A stretch of DNA of 64,000 bases from Nitrosovibrio sp. Nv17. GTDB lineage: Bacteria > Pseudomonadota > Gammaproteobacteria > Burkholderiales > Nitrosomonadaceae. Positions 8,776-16,929 of this stretch are shown here, piece after piece; the stretch's first letter is position 1, and the number at the start of each line of letters is the position of its first letter. The translations under genes and the position numbers were made by a program. The DNA is taken from positions 62,001-126,000 of the forward strand of contig NZ_FPIQ01000001.1 of the NCBI RefSeq assembly GCF_900119085.1, given 5' to 3'. The notes beneath the pieces were generated by a model, which worked only from the letters and a program-made list of their open reading frames with translations, ran no database searches and was not told the origin of the DNA.

Positions 8776-9498
8776 ATGGAGATCAGGCAAGTCGATGCAA
8801 AGCAGGGGTGGCAGTGGATCGTGACCGGGTTTTACCTGTTTCGCCAGATTCCGGTGATGTGGATCGTATTGTGCGCCGTGCTGCTGCTCATCGCCGCCAC
8901 GCTGGCGCTCATTCCCGTGGTGGGGCAGTTCGTCTTCACACTCGTTTCGCCCGTATTCCTCGCCGGGCTGATGCTGGGCTGCAGAGCCCTGGAGCAGGGT
9001 GGAAATCTCGAGGTTGCGCATCTGTTGGCGGGTTTCAGGCGCGACCCTGCGGCATTGATCACGATAGGCGGCATCTACCTCGTGGGGCAGGTGCTGATAC
9101 TCGGCGTCTTCATGTTCGTCGGGGGCGACGTGCTGATGGACCTGCTGATCGATGGCAAGCGGGTGGATGAGAACGAGTTGAAGAGTGTGTCCGGCGACAT
9201 GCTGACCGCCTCGCTGATCGGGCTGATGCTTTCCATTCCCCTGATGATGGCCACGTGGTTTTCTCCCCTGCTGGTGGTATTCAACGACATGGTACCCCTG
9301 GAGGCGATGAGGATGAGCTTCGTGGCCTGCCTGAAGAATATCATCGCATTCCAGATCTATGGCGTCACGCTGGTGGTTCTCATCGTCCTTGCGGCGATGC
9401 CCTATGGGCTGGGCCTGTTCGTGCTGGTGCCGACGATGTTCGCGTCCATCTACGTGAGCTATCGGGATATATTCAGGGAGGCGGAAGAACCGGTGTAG
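8776..9498 (+). CDS. BPSS1780 family integral membrane protein
   Basis: A 240-residue membrane protein beginning MEIRQVDAKQGWQWI, the usual start of the BPSS1780 family common in betaproteobacteria. Five to six hydrophobic segments are visible: around residues 28-50, 55-72, 95-115, 145-165, 188-208 and 210-230. The function is unknown. I chose the ATG at 8776 because GGAG lies nine bases upstream; the frame is open further back. It converges on uvrD with a 20-base gap. Its family membership is one of the reasons for assigning this window to betaproteobacteria. Confidence 0.85.
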   Translation: MEIRQVDAKQGWQWIVTGFYLFRQIPVMWIVLCAVLLLIAATLALIPVVGQFVFTLVSPVFLAGLMLGCRALEQGGNLEVAHLLAGFRRDPAALITIGGIYLVGQVLILGVFMFVGGDVLMDLLIDGKRVDENELKSVSGDMLTASLIGLMLSIPLMMATWFSPLLVVFNDMVPLEAMRMSFVACLKNIIAFQIYGVTLVVLIVLAAMPYGLGLFVLVPTMFASIYVSYRDIFREAEEPV

Positions 9499-9518
9499 GC
9501 CGTGCGCGTCGAGGCCGG

Positions 9519-11762
9519 TTACGCGTCGGCCGGCATCAGCCTGGCGTACTCCAGGAGCAGCCATTTCGTGCCGCTACGGCGGAAGCGCACTTCGACGCGG
9601 GCATCCGCTCCCCGCCCTTCGCAGTTCACGATCACGCCCGTACCGAATTTTGCGTGAGTCACGTTTTGTCCGATGCGCCAGCGCGTCGCCGAATCCTGGA
9701 ATACCGGCACGTCCGGGACACCCTGTCCCATCCTCCCGCTGGAGAGGCTGCCCGGTTCCGGCAGCCGTACTTGCCGTTCGTCGCGAAGGGCCGCCGCCTG
9801 CGGAAGCGGGCGCAACCATAGAAGCAGGCCTTCCGGAATCTCGTGCAGGAAACGGGAAGGGATGTTGTAGCGGGTCTGGCCGTGCAGCATGCGGCTCTGG
9901 GCGAAGCTCAGGTACAGGCGTCGCCGTGCCCGCGTCACCGCTACATACATGAGGCGCCGCTCTTCCTCCACGCCCCCGGTCTCGTTGCGGCTGTTCTCAT
10001 GGGGGAACAGGCCTTCCTCCAGTCCGCTCAGGAAGACGCTGTGGAACTCCAGGCCTTTTGCCGCATGCACCGTCATCAGTTGCAGCGCATCCTGGCCGCT
10101 GCCGGCCTGGTGCTCGCCTGCCTCCAGCGATGCATGGGCGAGGAATGCGGCGAGGCTGTCGTCTTCGGTTTCGTGTACGAAGCCGGTGGCGGCATTGACC
10201 AGTTCGTTCAGGTTCTCGAGGCGTTCTGCGCCCTCGCGTTCCGCCCGGTAGTGCGCGGCCAGTCCGCTGTGGGCCAGCATGTGTTCGACGATTTCCCCCA
10301 AGGGCAGGGCCTCGCATGCACGACGCATCGATTCGATCAGTACTGCGAAGCTTTCGATGCCTTTCTTCGGCCTATCCGGTTCGGAGAGACGCGCAGGCCC
10401 GCCTGGTGTCCGTTCCGGCGGGTTGGATGCGATTCCGCAGCGCTGCAGGATGGCTGCCCATATGCTGCTTCCTTGCCGGCGGGCGTCATCCTGCAGTTGC
10501 TCCAGTGTGCGCGTGCCGATCCCGCGTACCGGGAAGTTGACCACGCGCAGCAGTGCGTTGTCATCCTCCGGGTTCGCGATCAGCCGCAGATACGCCAGAG
10601 CATGCTTGATTTCCTGACGTTCGAAGAAACGCATGCCGCCGTATACGCGGTAGGCGAGTGCGGCATTGAACAGCGCGTGTTCCAGGATGCGCGATTGGGC
10701 GTTCGAGCGGTAGAGGAGTGCGATCTGCGACAGCGGCGTGCCTGCGGCTTGTAGGGATTTCACCTCGTTCACGATGAATGCGGCCTCATCGAAATCGGTC
10801 GGAGCGTTGTAGACGCGTATCGGTTCGCCATGGCCTTCCGCGGTCCATAGATTCTTTCCCAGCCGACTGCCATTATTGCGTATCAAGGCATTGGCCGCAT
10901 CCAGGATGTTGCCGTGCGAACGGTAATTCTGTTCCAGCTTGATGACCTTGGGAATGCGAAAGTCCCGCTCGAAATCCCGCATGTTTCCGGTATTGGCGCC
11001 GCGGAACGCGTAGATGCTCTGATCGTCGTCCCCGACCGCAAAAACGGCCGATTGCTCGCCCGCAAGCTGTTTCAGCCAAGCGTACTGCAGGCGGTTGGTG
11101 TCCTGGAATTCGTCGACCAGGATATGGTCGAAACGGCCGCGATAGTGGTCCCGCAGGTATTCGTTGCGGGTCAGCAGTTCATGGCTGCGCAGCAGCAGTT
11201 CGGCGAAGTCCACCACGCCTTCCTGGTTGCACTGCTGCTCGTAGATTCGGTAGAGCTCCGCCATCCCGCGTGCGAAATCGTCGTGCACCTCCACCTGCGA
11301 CGCCCTCAGGCCCTCCTCCTTGGCGCCGTTGATGAACCACTGCAGCTGACGCGGCGGAAATTTGCCGTCGTCGGCGCCTGCCGCTTTCGCCAGCCGCTTG
11401 ATCAGCGCCAGTTGGTCGGCTCCGTCCATGATCTGGAATGTCCGCGGGAGCCCGGCGTCCTGGTGATGTGCGCGCAGCATTCGATTGCACAGTCCATGGA
11501 ACGTGCCCACCCACATGCCGCGCGTGTCGATCGGCAGCATGGCGCCGATGCGCACCAGCATTTCTTTTGCCGCCTTGTTGGTGAAGGTGACGGCGAGCAC
11601 GCCGTGAGGACTGGCCTGACCTGACTGGATCAGGTGCGCGATCCGGGTGGTGAGCACGCGCGTCTTGCCGCTGCCTGCCCCTGCGAGGATCAGCGCCGAC
11701 TGATGTGGCAGCGTCACCGCTTCCAGTTGCTCGGGATTCAGATCCGAAACGAGAGGAGACAT
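9519..11762 (-). CDS. uvrD: ATP-dependent DNA helicase II (UvrD/Rep family)
   Basis: UvrD is a 3'-5' helicase that removes incised strands in nucleotide-excision and mismatch repair. The 747-residue product has the superfamily 1 motifs: Walker A AGAGSGKTRVL, motif II DEFQDTN, GDDDQSIYAFRGA, LEQNYRS, and VHAAKGLEF with VTRARRRLYLSFA. The C-terminal tail contains the Tudor-like segment (ATRWRIGQNVTHAKFGTG) seen in UvrD/PcrA. I place the start at 11762 (MSPLVSDLNPEQLEAV), as in relatives. The frame is open upstream to 11849 without a good reason to use it. Confidence 0.96.
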   Translation of the reverse strand: MSPLVSDLNPEQLEAVTLPHQSALILAGAGSGKTRVLTTRIAHLIQSGQASPHGVLAVTFTNKAAKEMLVRIGAMLPIDTRGMWVGTFHGLCNRMLRAHHQDAGLPRTFQIMDGADQLALIKRLAKAAGADDGKFPPRQLQWFINGAKEEGLRASQVEVHDDFARGMAELYRIYEQQCNQEGVVDFAELLLRSHELLTRNEYLRDHYRGRFDHILVDEFQDTNRLQYAWLKQLAGEQSAVFAVGDDDQSIYAFRGANTGNMRDFERDFRIPKVIKLEQNYRSHGNILDAANALIRNNGSRLGKNLWTAEGHGEPIRVYNAPTDFDEAAFIVNEVKSLQAAGTPLSQIALLYRSNAQSRILEHALFNAALAYRVYGGMRFFERQEIKHALAYLRLIANPEDDNALLRVVNFPVRGIGTRTLEQLQDDARRQGSSIWAAILQRCGIASNPPERTPGGPARLSEPDRPKKGIESFAVLIESMRRACEALPLGEIVEHMLAHSGLAAHYRAEREGAERLENLNELVNAATGFVHETEDDSLAAFLAHASLEAGEHQAGSGQDALQLMTVHAAKGLEFHSVFLSGLEEGLFPHENSRNETGGVEEERRLMYVAVTRARRRLYLSFAQSRMLHGQTRYNIPSRFLHEIPEGLLLWLRPLPQAAALRDERQVRLPEPGSLSSGRMGQGVPDVPVFQDSATRWRIGQNVTHAKFGTGVIVNCEGRGADARVEVRFRRSGTKWLLLEYARLMPADA

Positions 11763-11866
11763 GCGTGAATCATCTTCGCTTGCGCGGGAACTACCTTCCT
11801 GCAGATGCATGCGAGGAGCAGGCACGTCCGAATGAACGCCACCTTTCATGAGCTGCTTGCTGGTCG

Positions 11867-12739
11867 CTACTCTCTCCGACTCCTGGCAACGAGATCCAGG
11901 ATCAACGGCGTAAGGACCAGTTCGATCGCAAGCCCCATCTTTCCGCCCGGCACGACGATCGTGTTCGGGCGCGACATGAACGAATTGTGGATCATGGAAA
12001 GCAGGTAGGGAAAGTCCACATCCTTGGGATCGCGAAAGCGAATCACCACGAAACTTTCGTCCAAGGTCGGGATGTCCCGTGCGACGAAAGGGTTGGAGGT
12101 GTCGACCGTCGGTACCCGCTGGAAGTTGATGTGCGTACGTGAGAATTGCGGCGTGATATAGTGCACGTAATCATGCATGCGGCGCAGAATGGTGTGGGTC
12201 ACCGCTTCTGCGGAGTAGCCGCGAGCGTTCATGTCTCGATGGATCTTCTGGATCCATTCCAGGTTCACGATCGGTACCACGCCGACCAGCAGATCCACGT
12301 ATTTTGCCACGTCGGCGGTATCGCTCTTCACCCCGCCGTGCAGGCCTTCATAGAACAGCAGGTCGGAACCCGGCTCGATGGGCGCCCACGGCGTGAATGT
12401 GCCGGCTGCCTGCCCATGGGGCGCGGCTTCCTCGTCATTGTGCAGGTACAGGCGTGTCATGCCACCGCCGCTTTCGCCATATTCCTTGAACAAGGCCTCC
12501 AGCTTCTCGAACTCATTGGCTTCCGGTCCGAAGTGACTGATAGGGTGGTTGCCATCCCTTTCGGATTCCGCGACGGCCGTCTTCATGGCGTTGCGATCGT
12601 AACGGTGGAAGCTGTCGCCTTCCACTACGGCGGCCGTCAGTTTTTCCCGGCGGAAAATGTGTTCGAAACTGTTCTTGACGGTCGACGTGCCGGCGCCTGA
12701 TGATCCCGTGACGGCGATGACGGGGTGCTTTTGTGACAT
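11867..12739 (-). CDS. prkB: phosphoribulokinase (proteobacterial type)
   Basis: The 290-residue enzyme carries the P-loop GSSGAGTSTVK at residues 12-22 and the class I proteobacterial PRK core (EGDSFHRYDR, FYEGLHGG, NLEWIQKIHRD). PRK makes ribulose 1,5-bisphosphate from ribulose 5-phosphate in the Calvin cycle. The same family includes enterobacterial PrkB, whose role is not the Calvin cycle, and no RuBisCO gene lies nearby, so autotrophy is an inference. The start at 12739 is preceded by GGAGAG. It is divergent from ilvA, with a dyad near its -35 region, and uvrD follows 104 bases downstream. Confidence 0.93.
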   Translation of the reverse strand: MSQKHPVIAVTGSSGAGTSTVKNSFEHIFRREKLTAAVVEGDSFHRYDRNAMKTAVAESERDGNHPISHFGPEANEFEKLEALFKEYGESGGGMTRLYLHNDEEAAPHGQAAGTFTPWAPIEPGSDLLFYEGLHGGVKSDTADVAKYVDLLVGVVPIVNLEWIQKIHRDMNARGYSAEAVTHTILRRMHDYVHYITPQFSRTHINFQRVPTVDTSNPFVARDIPTLDESFVVIRFRDPKDVDFPYLLSMIHNSFMSRPNTIVVPGGKMGLAIELVLTPLILDLVARSRRE

Positions 12740-12782
12740 AAAACGCTCTCCTCGGATGAAAATAATTATTATTGGATGCAGC

Positions 12783-12798
12783 CAGCGCAAGTGCGCTG
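12783..12798. promoter_or_regulatory. dyad in the prkB-ilvA divergent region, possible operator
   Basis: CAGCGCA (12783-12789) and TGCGCTG (12792-12798) form a perfect 7-bp inverted repeat around two bases. On the minus strand it overlaps a TTGCGC that could be the -35 box of prkB, 17 bases before AATTAT. It might bind a regulator of either gene. Prediction only. Confidence 0.35.
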
Positions 12799-12976
12799 CC
12801 GACCGCCGCCGACCGTCGGTATGATACCCGTTTTCCCGGAAATATTGGTGGACAATGAGCGGGATGGCGGGCGCAATCGGGTATTCCCCGCGTCACCATT
12901 TCCCTGTTTTTGCGGATGAGGAGATTTCACGCGTGCTAAAATCCCGGGCTTCCGGTTCACGACCCTGCGCGTCGCG

Positions 12977-14494
12977 ATGAAAAACAAGAACGACTATCTC
13001 GAAAGAATCCTGACCGCCCGTGTTTACGAGGTGGCAAGGGAAACTCCGCTGGAGCTGGCCGCCAATCTGTCGAGCCGTATTCGCAATCGCCTGTTCCTGA
13101 AGCGCGAGGACATGCAGGAGGTGTTCTCGTTCAAGTTGCGCGGAGCCTACAACAAGATGGTAAGGCTGTCGGCCGCTGCGCTCGAGCGGGGCGTGGTGAC
13201 GGCGTCCGCGGGCAACCACGCGCAGGGTGTGGCGCTTGCGGCGCAGCGCCTGGGGTGCCGTGCGCTCATCGTGATGCCGGTCACCACGCCACAGATCAAG
13301 ATGCAGGCGGTGGAGGCGCGCGGCGCCACCGTGGTGATCCATGGCGACTCCTATGACGAAGCCTACGCCCATGCGCTGAAACTGGCGAAGGAGGGGGCCA
13401 TGACCTTCGTGCATCCCTATGACGATCCGGACATCATCGCGGGGCAGGGCACCATCGGGATGGAAATCCTGCGCCAGCACAGCGGGCCGGTGCATGCGAT
13501 ATTTGCGCCGGTGGGCGGGGGAGGCCTCGTTTCCGGCATCGCCGCCTACGTGAAACGGCTATATCCTCAGGTCAAGGTGATCGGTGTCGAGCCGACGGAT
13601 GCGGGGAGCCTGCACCACTCGCTGCGTGCCGGCCGCCGCATCAGGCTTCCCCAGGTCGGATTGTTCGCCGACGGCGTGGCGGTCAAGCAGGTGGGCGCCG
13701 AGGCTTTCCGCCTGTGCCGAGAGTTGCTGGACGAGGTCATCCTGGTGGATACCGACGCCATCTGCGCTGCCATCAAGGATGTCTTCGAGGACACCCGGAG
13801 CATCCTCGAGCCCTCAGGCGCGTTGTCGGTTGCCGGTGCGAAACTGTACGTAAAGCGGGAAAAGCTTCGCGACCGCAGCCTGGTCGCGGTCACTTCCGGC
13901 GCGAACATGAATTTCGACCGGTTGCGCCACATTTCCGAGCGCGCTGAACTCGGCGAGCAGCGCGAGGCGGTCATGGCGGTCACCATCCCCGAGGAACCCG
14001 GCAGTTTCCGGAAGTTCTGCACCATGCTGGGCACCCGGAGCATCACCGAGTTCAACTACCGCTATGCGGACCCGCAGGAAGCCCACGTGTTCGTGGCAGT
14101 GTCGGTACGCAACCGGGACGAGGCAACGAAGCTGATCCTGAGTCTGGAGGACAGCGGCCTGCACACTGTGGATCTGACCGACAACGAGATGGCGAAGTTG
14201 CACGTGCGCCATCTGGTGGGAGGGCGCGCCCACCAGGTCGAGCATGAGCTTCTCTACCGCTTCGAGTTCCCTGATCGCCCCGGCGCGCTGATGAAGTTCC
14301 TGGACAGCATCGGTCATCGCTGGAACATCAGCCTGTTCCACTATCGCAATCACGGTGCCGATTACGGCCGTGTGCTGGTGGGCATGGAGGTTCCACCCGG
14401 CGAGAAGACCGAGTTCAGGGCCTTCCTCAAGCAGACGGGCAACCGTTACTGGGATGAGAGCGATAACCCGGCATACAGATTGTTTCTGGGGTAA
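12977..14494 (+). CDS. ilvA: threonine ammonia-lyase, biosynthetic (threonine deaminase)
   Basis: IlvA converts threonine to 2-oxobutanoate, the first step towards isoleucine. The 505-residue length matches the biosynthetic, feedback-regulated form. The PLP lysine sits in SFKLRGAYNKM near residue 54. The glycine-rich PLP loop is visible as VGGGGLVSGIA. Two ACT-like regulatory repeats occupy roughly residues 330-505 (AVTIPEEPGSFRKF and YRFEFPDRPGALMKF), the site of isoleucine and valine control. The downstream steps, IlvIHC, lie at 43.5-46.9 kb. Confidence 0.97.
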   Translation: MKNKNDYLERILTARVYEVARETPLELAANLSSRIRNRLFLKREDMQEVFSFKLRGAYNKMVRLSAAALERGVVTASAGNHAQGVALAAQRLGCRALIVMPVTTPQIKMQAVEARGATVVIHGDSYDEAYAHALKLAKEGAMTFVHPYDDPDIIAGQGTIGMEILRQHSGPVHAIFAPVGGGGLVSGIAAYVKRLYPQVKVIGVEPTDAGSLHHSLRAGRRIRLPQVGLFADGVAVKQVGAEAFRLCRELLDEVILVDTDAICAAIKDVFEDTRSILEPSGALSVAGAKLYVKREKLRDRSLVAVTSGANMNFDRLRHISERAELGEQREAVMAVTIPEEPGSFRKFCTMLGTRSITEFNYRYADPQEAHVFVAVSVRNRDEATKLILSLEDSGLHTVDLTDNEMAKLHVRHLVGGRAHQVEHELLYRFEFPDRPGALMKFLDSIGHRWNISLFHYRNHGADYGRVLVGMEVPPGEKTEFRAFLKQTGNRYWDESDNPAYRLFLG

Positions 14495-14557
14495 GGAGCG
14501 CACGCATTGCTGCGGAGTGCGTGGATCAGATTCGTGATGAACAATAAATTTATAACG

Positions 14558-14582
14558 AATTATTTACGATAATTTCACATAT
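14558..14582 (+). promoter_or_regulatory. dyad element shared with porin 2 upstream region
   Basis: AATTA (14558-14562) and TAATT (14570-14574) are inverted repeats seven bases apart, followed by TCACATAT. The same arrangement, with an identical 14-base core ATAATTTCACATAT, lies upstream of the second porin gene at 32970-32995 in the same orientation relative to the gene. It is probably a regulator site or conserved promoter part. Confidence 0.5.
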
Positions 14583-14643
14583 GTTGTGTTACCGTCTCGC
14601 GACTTCATGGGATGGTGATGCCATGGCATGATTTGCCTGCCGT

Positions 14644-14672
14644 TTGACAAGAATCGAATGATTTTCGATTAA
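14644..14672 (+). promoter_or_regulatory. possible promoter with internal palindrome before porin 1
   Basis: A perfect TTGACA box (14644-14649) is followed after 17 bases by GATTAA (14667-14672), a weak -10. The spacer contains AATCGAA (14652-14658) and TTCGATT (14664-14670), a perfect 7-bp inverted repeat, so a repressor could sit between the boxes. It lies about 400 bases before the porin start codon. Confidence 0.35.
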
Positions 14673-15067
14673 ACCCACCGCCGCTGCTCCAGCCTTTCAC
14701 CGATGCCGTCGCTACCGGACACGAGCACTCGATATCGTCCAGTTGACCTCAAAAGAGGGTGCATGTCCGGTATGCCCGATTTCTGCGTCGACACCGGTAG
14801 TGCCGGGTAATGGAGCGAGATTGTTGCCGCTCCGCAGAATTTCCCGCCGTTCGGCTGATCGTTCGTGAATCGTCAGGTTCCGGGATATCATCGTGAGACG
14901 GCGATGACACGATTCCTGATCGACGTGCGCGCTCGCCTTGGGGCAGCGATCGAGCTCCCGGTTTCTTCCAGAGGACTGACGAGCCTTCTTGAAGCGATGG
15001 CGGCAATCCGGTTGGCTTCCCGCTCCGGGAACCAATGAGATATCCAGAGTACCGGAGAAGCGCGTAA

Positions 15068-16387
15068 ATGGGACGTCGATGCCGACGGACATGGGTTCCC
15101 ATGGCCGGCAGCGTGTTGCTACTCTCCGTATTCCTCGGTGGTGCCCATGCGGATAGCCTGGCGGATTTCCTGCAAGACAGCGGCGTGAAAGTGGGGGGAT
15201 GGATCAACGCCGGCGTGACCTTCAACCCGGGATTTCCGGGCAATGGCTACAACGGCCCCGTGACATTCGCCGACCGGGCGAATCGTATCCAGTTGAACCA
15301 GCTCAATATGTACGTGCAGCGCACCGTCCTGACAGAGGGGGCGTCATTCGATATCGGGGGGCGTTTCGACGTGATGTTCGGGACCGACGCCATTTATACC
15401 CAGGCTTTCGGCATTCCTGCCTATGACGTCCATTCCGGACAGCCGCTGGGCCGGGCAAGTTGGGACCTGGATTTGTGCTGCTCCTCGACCCGTACCTATG
15501 GCATCGCGATTCCGCAAGCCTATGTCCAGGCCTATATTCCGGTTGGCAACGGCCTGAGTGTCAAGATGGGCCATTTTTATTCGCCGACCGGATACGAGAC
15601 CGCTGCCGCCCCGGACAATTTCTTCTATACGCGCACTTATATCTACAATAACGGCGAGCCGATCACGCACACCGGGCTAGTCGGAAATTATCCGATCGGC
15701 AAAAACTGGTCGCTGATGGCGGGGGCCACCTTTGGCAGCGCCACCGGGGGATGGGACGGGGGGTTCGACAGGCAACTGGGGAATTGGGGCGGCCTGGGGG
15801 GAGCCACCTGGACCAGCGATGATCTGCGCAGCTCGCTCAGCATTACGGGTACTTACGGCGAGATCTCCACGCGAAGCAGCCGGTTCTGGGGGATGTACAG
15901 CATCGTTCTGCAACACAGGATCATGCCCCGGACCCACTGGGTGCTGCATCATACTCACGGGTATGCCGGGGGCGTCCTGCTGGACGGCGTGCCTGGAGAT
16001 GCCGAGTGGCTGGGAGTGGCAACGTATCTGTATCACGATATTCTGGAAGACCTGTCCGTGGGGATACGGGGGGAGTGGTTCCGCGACAGGGATGGTTTTC
16101 GCACCTACTCGCCGTTCCGAGTCGCGGCCGCCACGAATCACGCCCGCCCGAATTTTGCCGGAGACTTCGCGCCTACGGTGGCTCCCGCCGATTACTATGC
16201 AGTGACTCTGGGCATGAACTGGAAGCCGGGGAAGAGACTGGGAGTCAGTTGGGAGCCAGTGCAGAAACTGAATATCCGGCCCAATATCCGCTATGATCGG
16301 GCGAGCGGAATCCATCAGGCCTATCGGCCGTTCGATAACAGGAAAGACCAGATTCTCCTTTCCCTGGATGTGATGATCCCCTTTTAG
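15068..16387 (+). CDS. outer-membrane beta-barrel porin, BBP2-like (copy 1)
   Basis: A 439-residue protein with a basic, then hydrophobic signal peptide (cleavage near AHA-DS at residue 29). It ends with phenylalanine (SLDVMIPF), as outer-membrane barrels do. Regular aromatic beta-strand patterning fits the putative beta-barrel porin-2 (BBP2/OmpL-like) family. The substrate is unknown. A closely related copy lies at 31.5-32.9 kb, sharing blocks such as NGPVTF, LNQLN, WDLDLCC, GIAIPQAYV and GWDGGFD. Two adjacent cysteines (137-138) are kept in both. GGAG lies ten bases before the ATG; an internal ATG at 15101 is a possible alternative start. Confidence 0.8.
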   Translation: MGRRCRRTWVPMAGSVLLLSVFLGGAHADSLADFLQDSGVKVGGWINAGVTFNPGFPGNGYNGPVTFADRANRIQLNQLNMYVQRTVLTEGASFDIGGRFDVMFGTDAIYTQAFGIPAYDVHSGQPLGRASWDLDLCCSSTRTYGIAIPQAYVQAYIPVGNGLSVKMGHFYSPTGYETAAAPDNFFYTRTYIYNNGEPITHTGLVGNYPIGKNWSLMAGATFGSATGGWDGGFDRQLGNWGGLGGATWTSDDLRSSLSITGTYGEISTRSSRFWGMYSIVLQHRIMPRTHWVLHHTHGYAGGVLLDGVPGDAEWLGVATYLYHDILEDLSVGIRGEWFRDRDGFRTYSPFRVAAATNHARPNFAGDFAPTVAPADYYAVTLGMNWKPGKRLGVSWEPVQKLNIRPNIRYDRASGIHQAYRPFDNRKDQILLSLDVMIPF

Positions 16388-16929
16388 CCTTGCATGCGCA
16401 GAGCCATTCTCCAGGGGTGGAAGCGTGGGTCGGATCGCCCCGCAGTCTTCCGGAGCCCGGGAGGACGCCCTGATATAACGTGAACCAGCCCTTCGCCGGA
16501 ACGAAGGTGGAGAAGCCCCTGAAAAGACGCGGGTGAACGATGACTCCCGGGATGCGGCAAGCGGCATGATCGTGGGTAAGAATGCCGTCGCACCGGGTGC
16601 CGTGTCGCCTTCTCGGAGTGCATGTGCATGAAAACGATGTCCTCCGCCAGGAAAGCGGTCCCGTCCTGTGGGAAAACCCGGCGGAGGGTGTCCTGTCCGG
16701 TCCGGAGACTATTGCAGGAATTCCGGAAACCCTTTATATTTCCCATATGGATCAAACCCATTCAGTCCTCCCAGGTTGCTTTCTGCACCCCCTGCCTTTC
16801 CCGGCGGGGCCGCTGCTGCGCCCCGTGCGCTGACGACATCCATTTCTTCTCAAAGGCTTTACCCTTCCCGCGAAACCCGTTCCCCGGGTCTCGTATCCAT
16901 GACGCAGTTTCTGAAATGGAGAGGCCAGA
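16388..16929 (+). other. 542-base gene-free region upstream of leuA
   Basis: I find no gene with family features. A small frame at 16747-16833 (28 codons, starting MDQTHSVLPG and ending PLLRPVR) contains five leucines but no leucine run and no clear terminator after it, so a leu leader peptide is only a weak idea. A GC hairpin, CGGGGC/GCCCCG, lies near its end. The leuA promoter should be in this region. Confidence 0.5.

Larger units (their letters stand above)
14495..15067 (+). other. 573-base gene-free region upstream of porin 1
   Basis: I see no credible gene here; short minus-strand frames have no family features. The first 90 bases are AT-rich and contain an element also found upstream of the second porin gene (14558-14582). 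Further on, a TTGACA at 14644-14649 and an inverted repeat at 14652-14670 look like a promoter with an operator. If transcription starts near either site, porin 1 has an untranslated leader of roughly 400-480 bases. Confidence 0.6.

Noticed and set aside
16747-16833. Leader peptide frame upstream of leuA with five leucines
   Set aside because: No run of leucines, no clear Shine-Dalgarno and no terminator/antiterminator pair after it; leucines are expected by composition.
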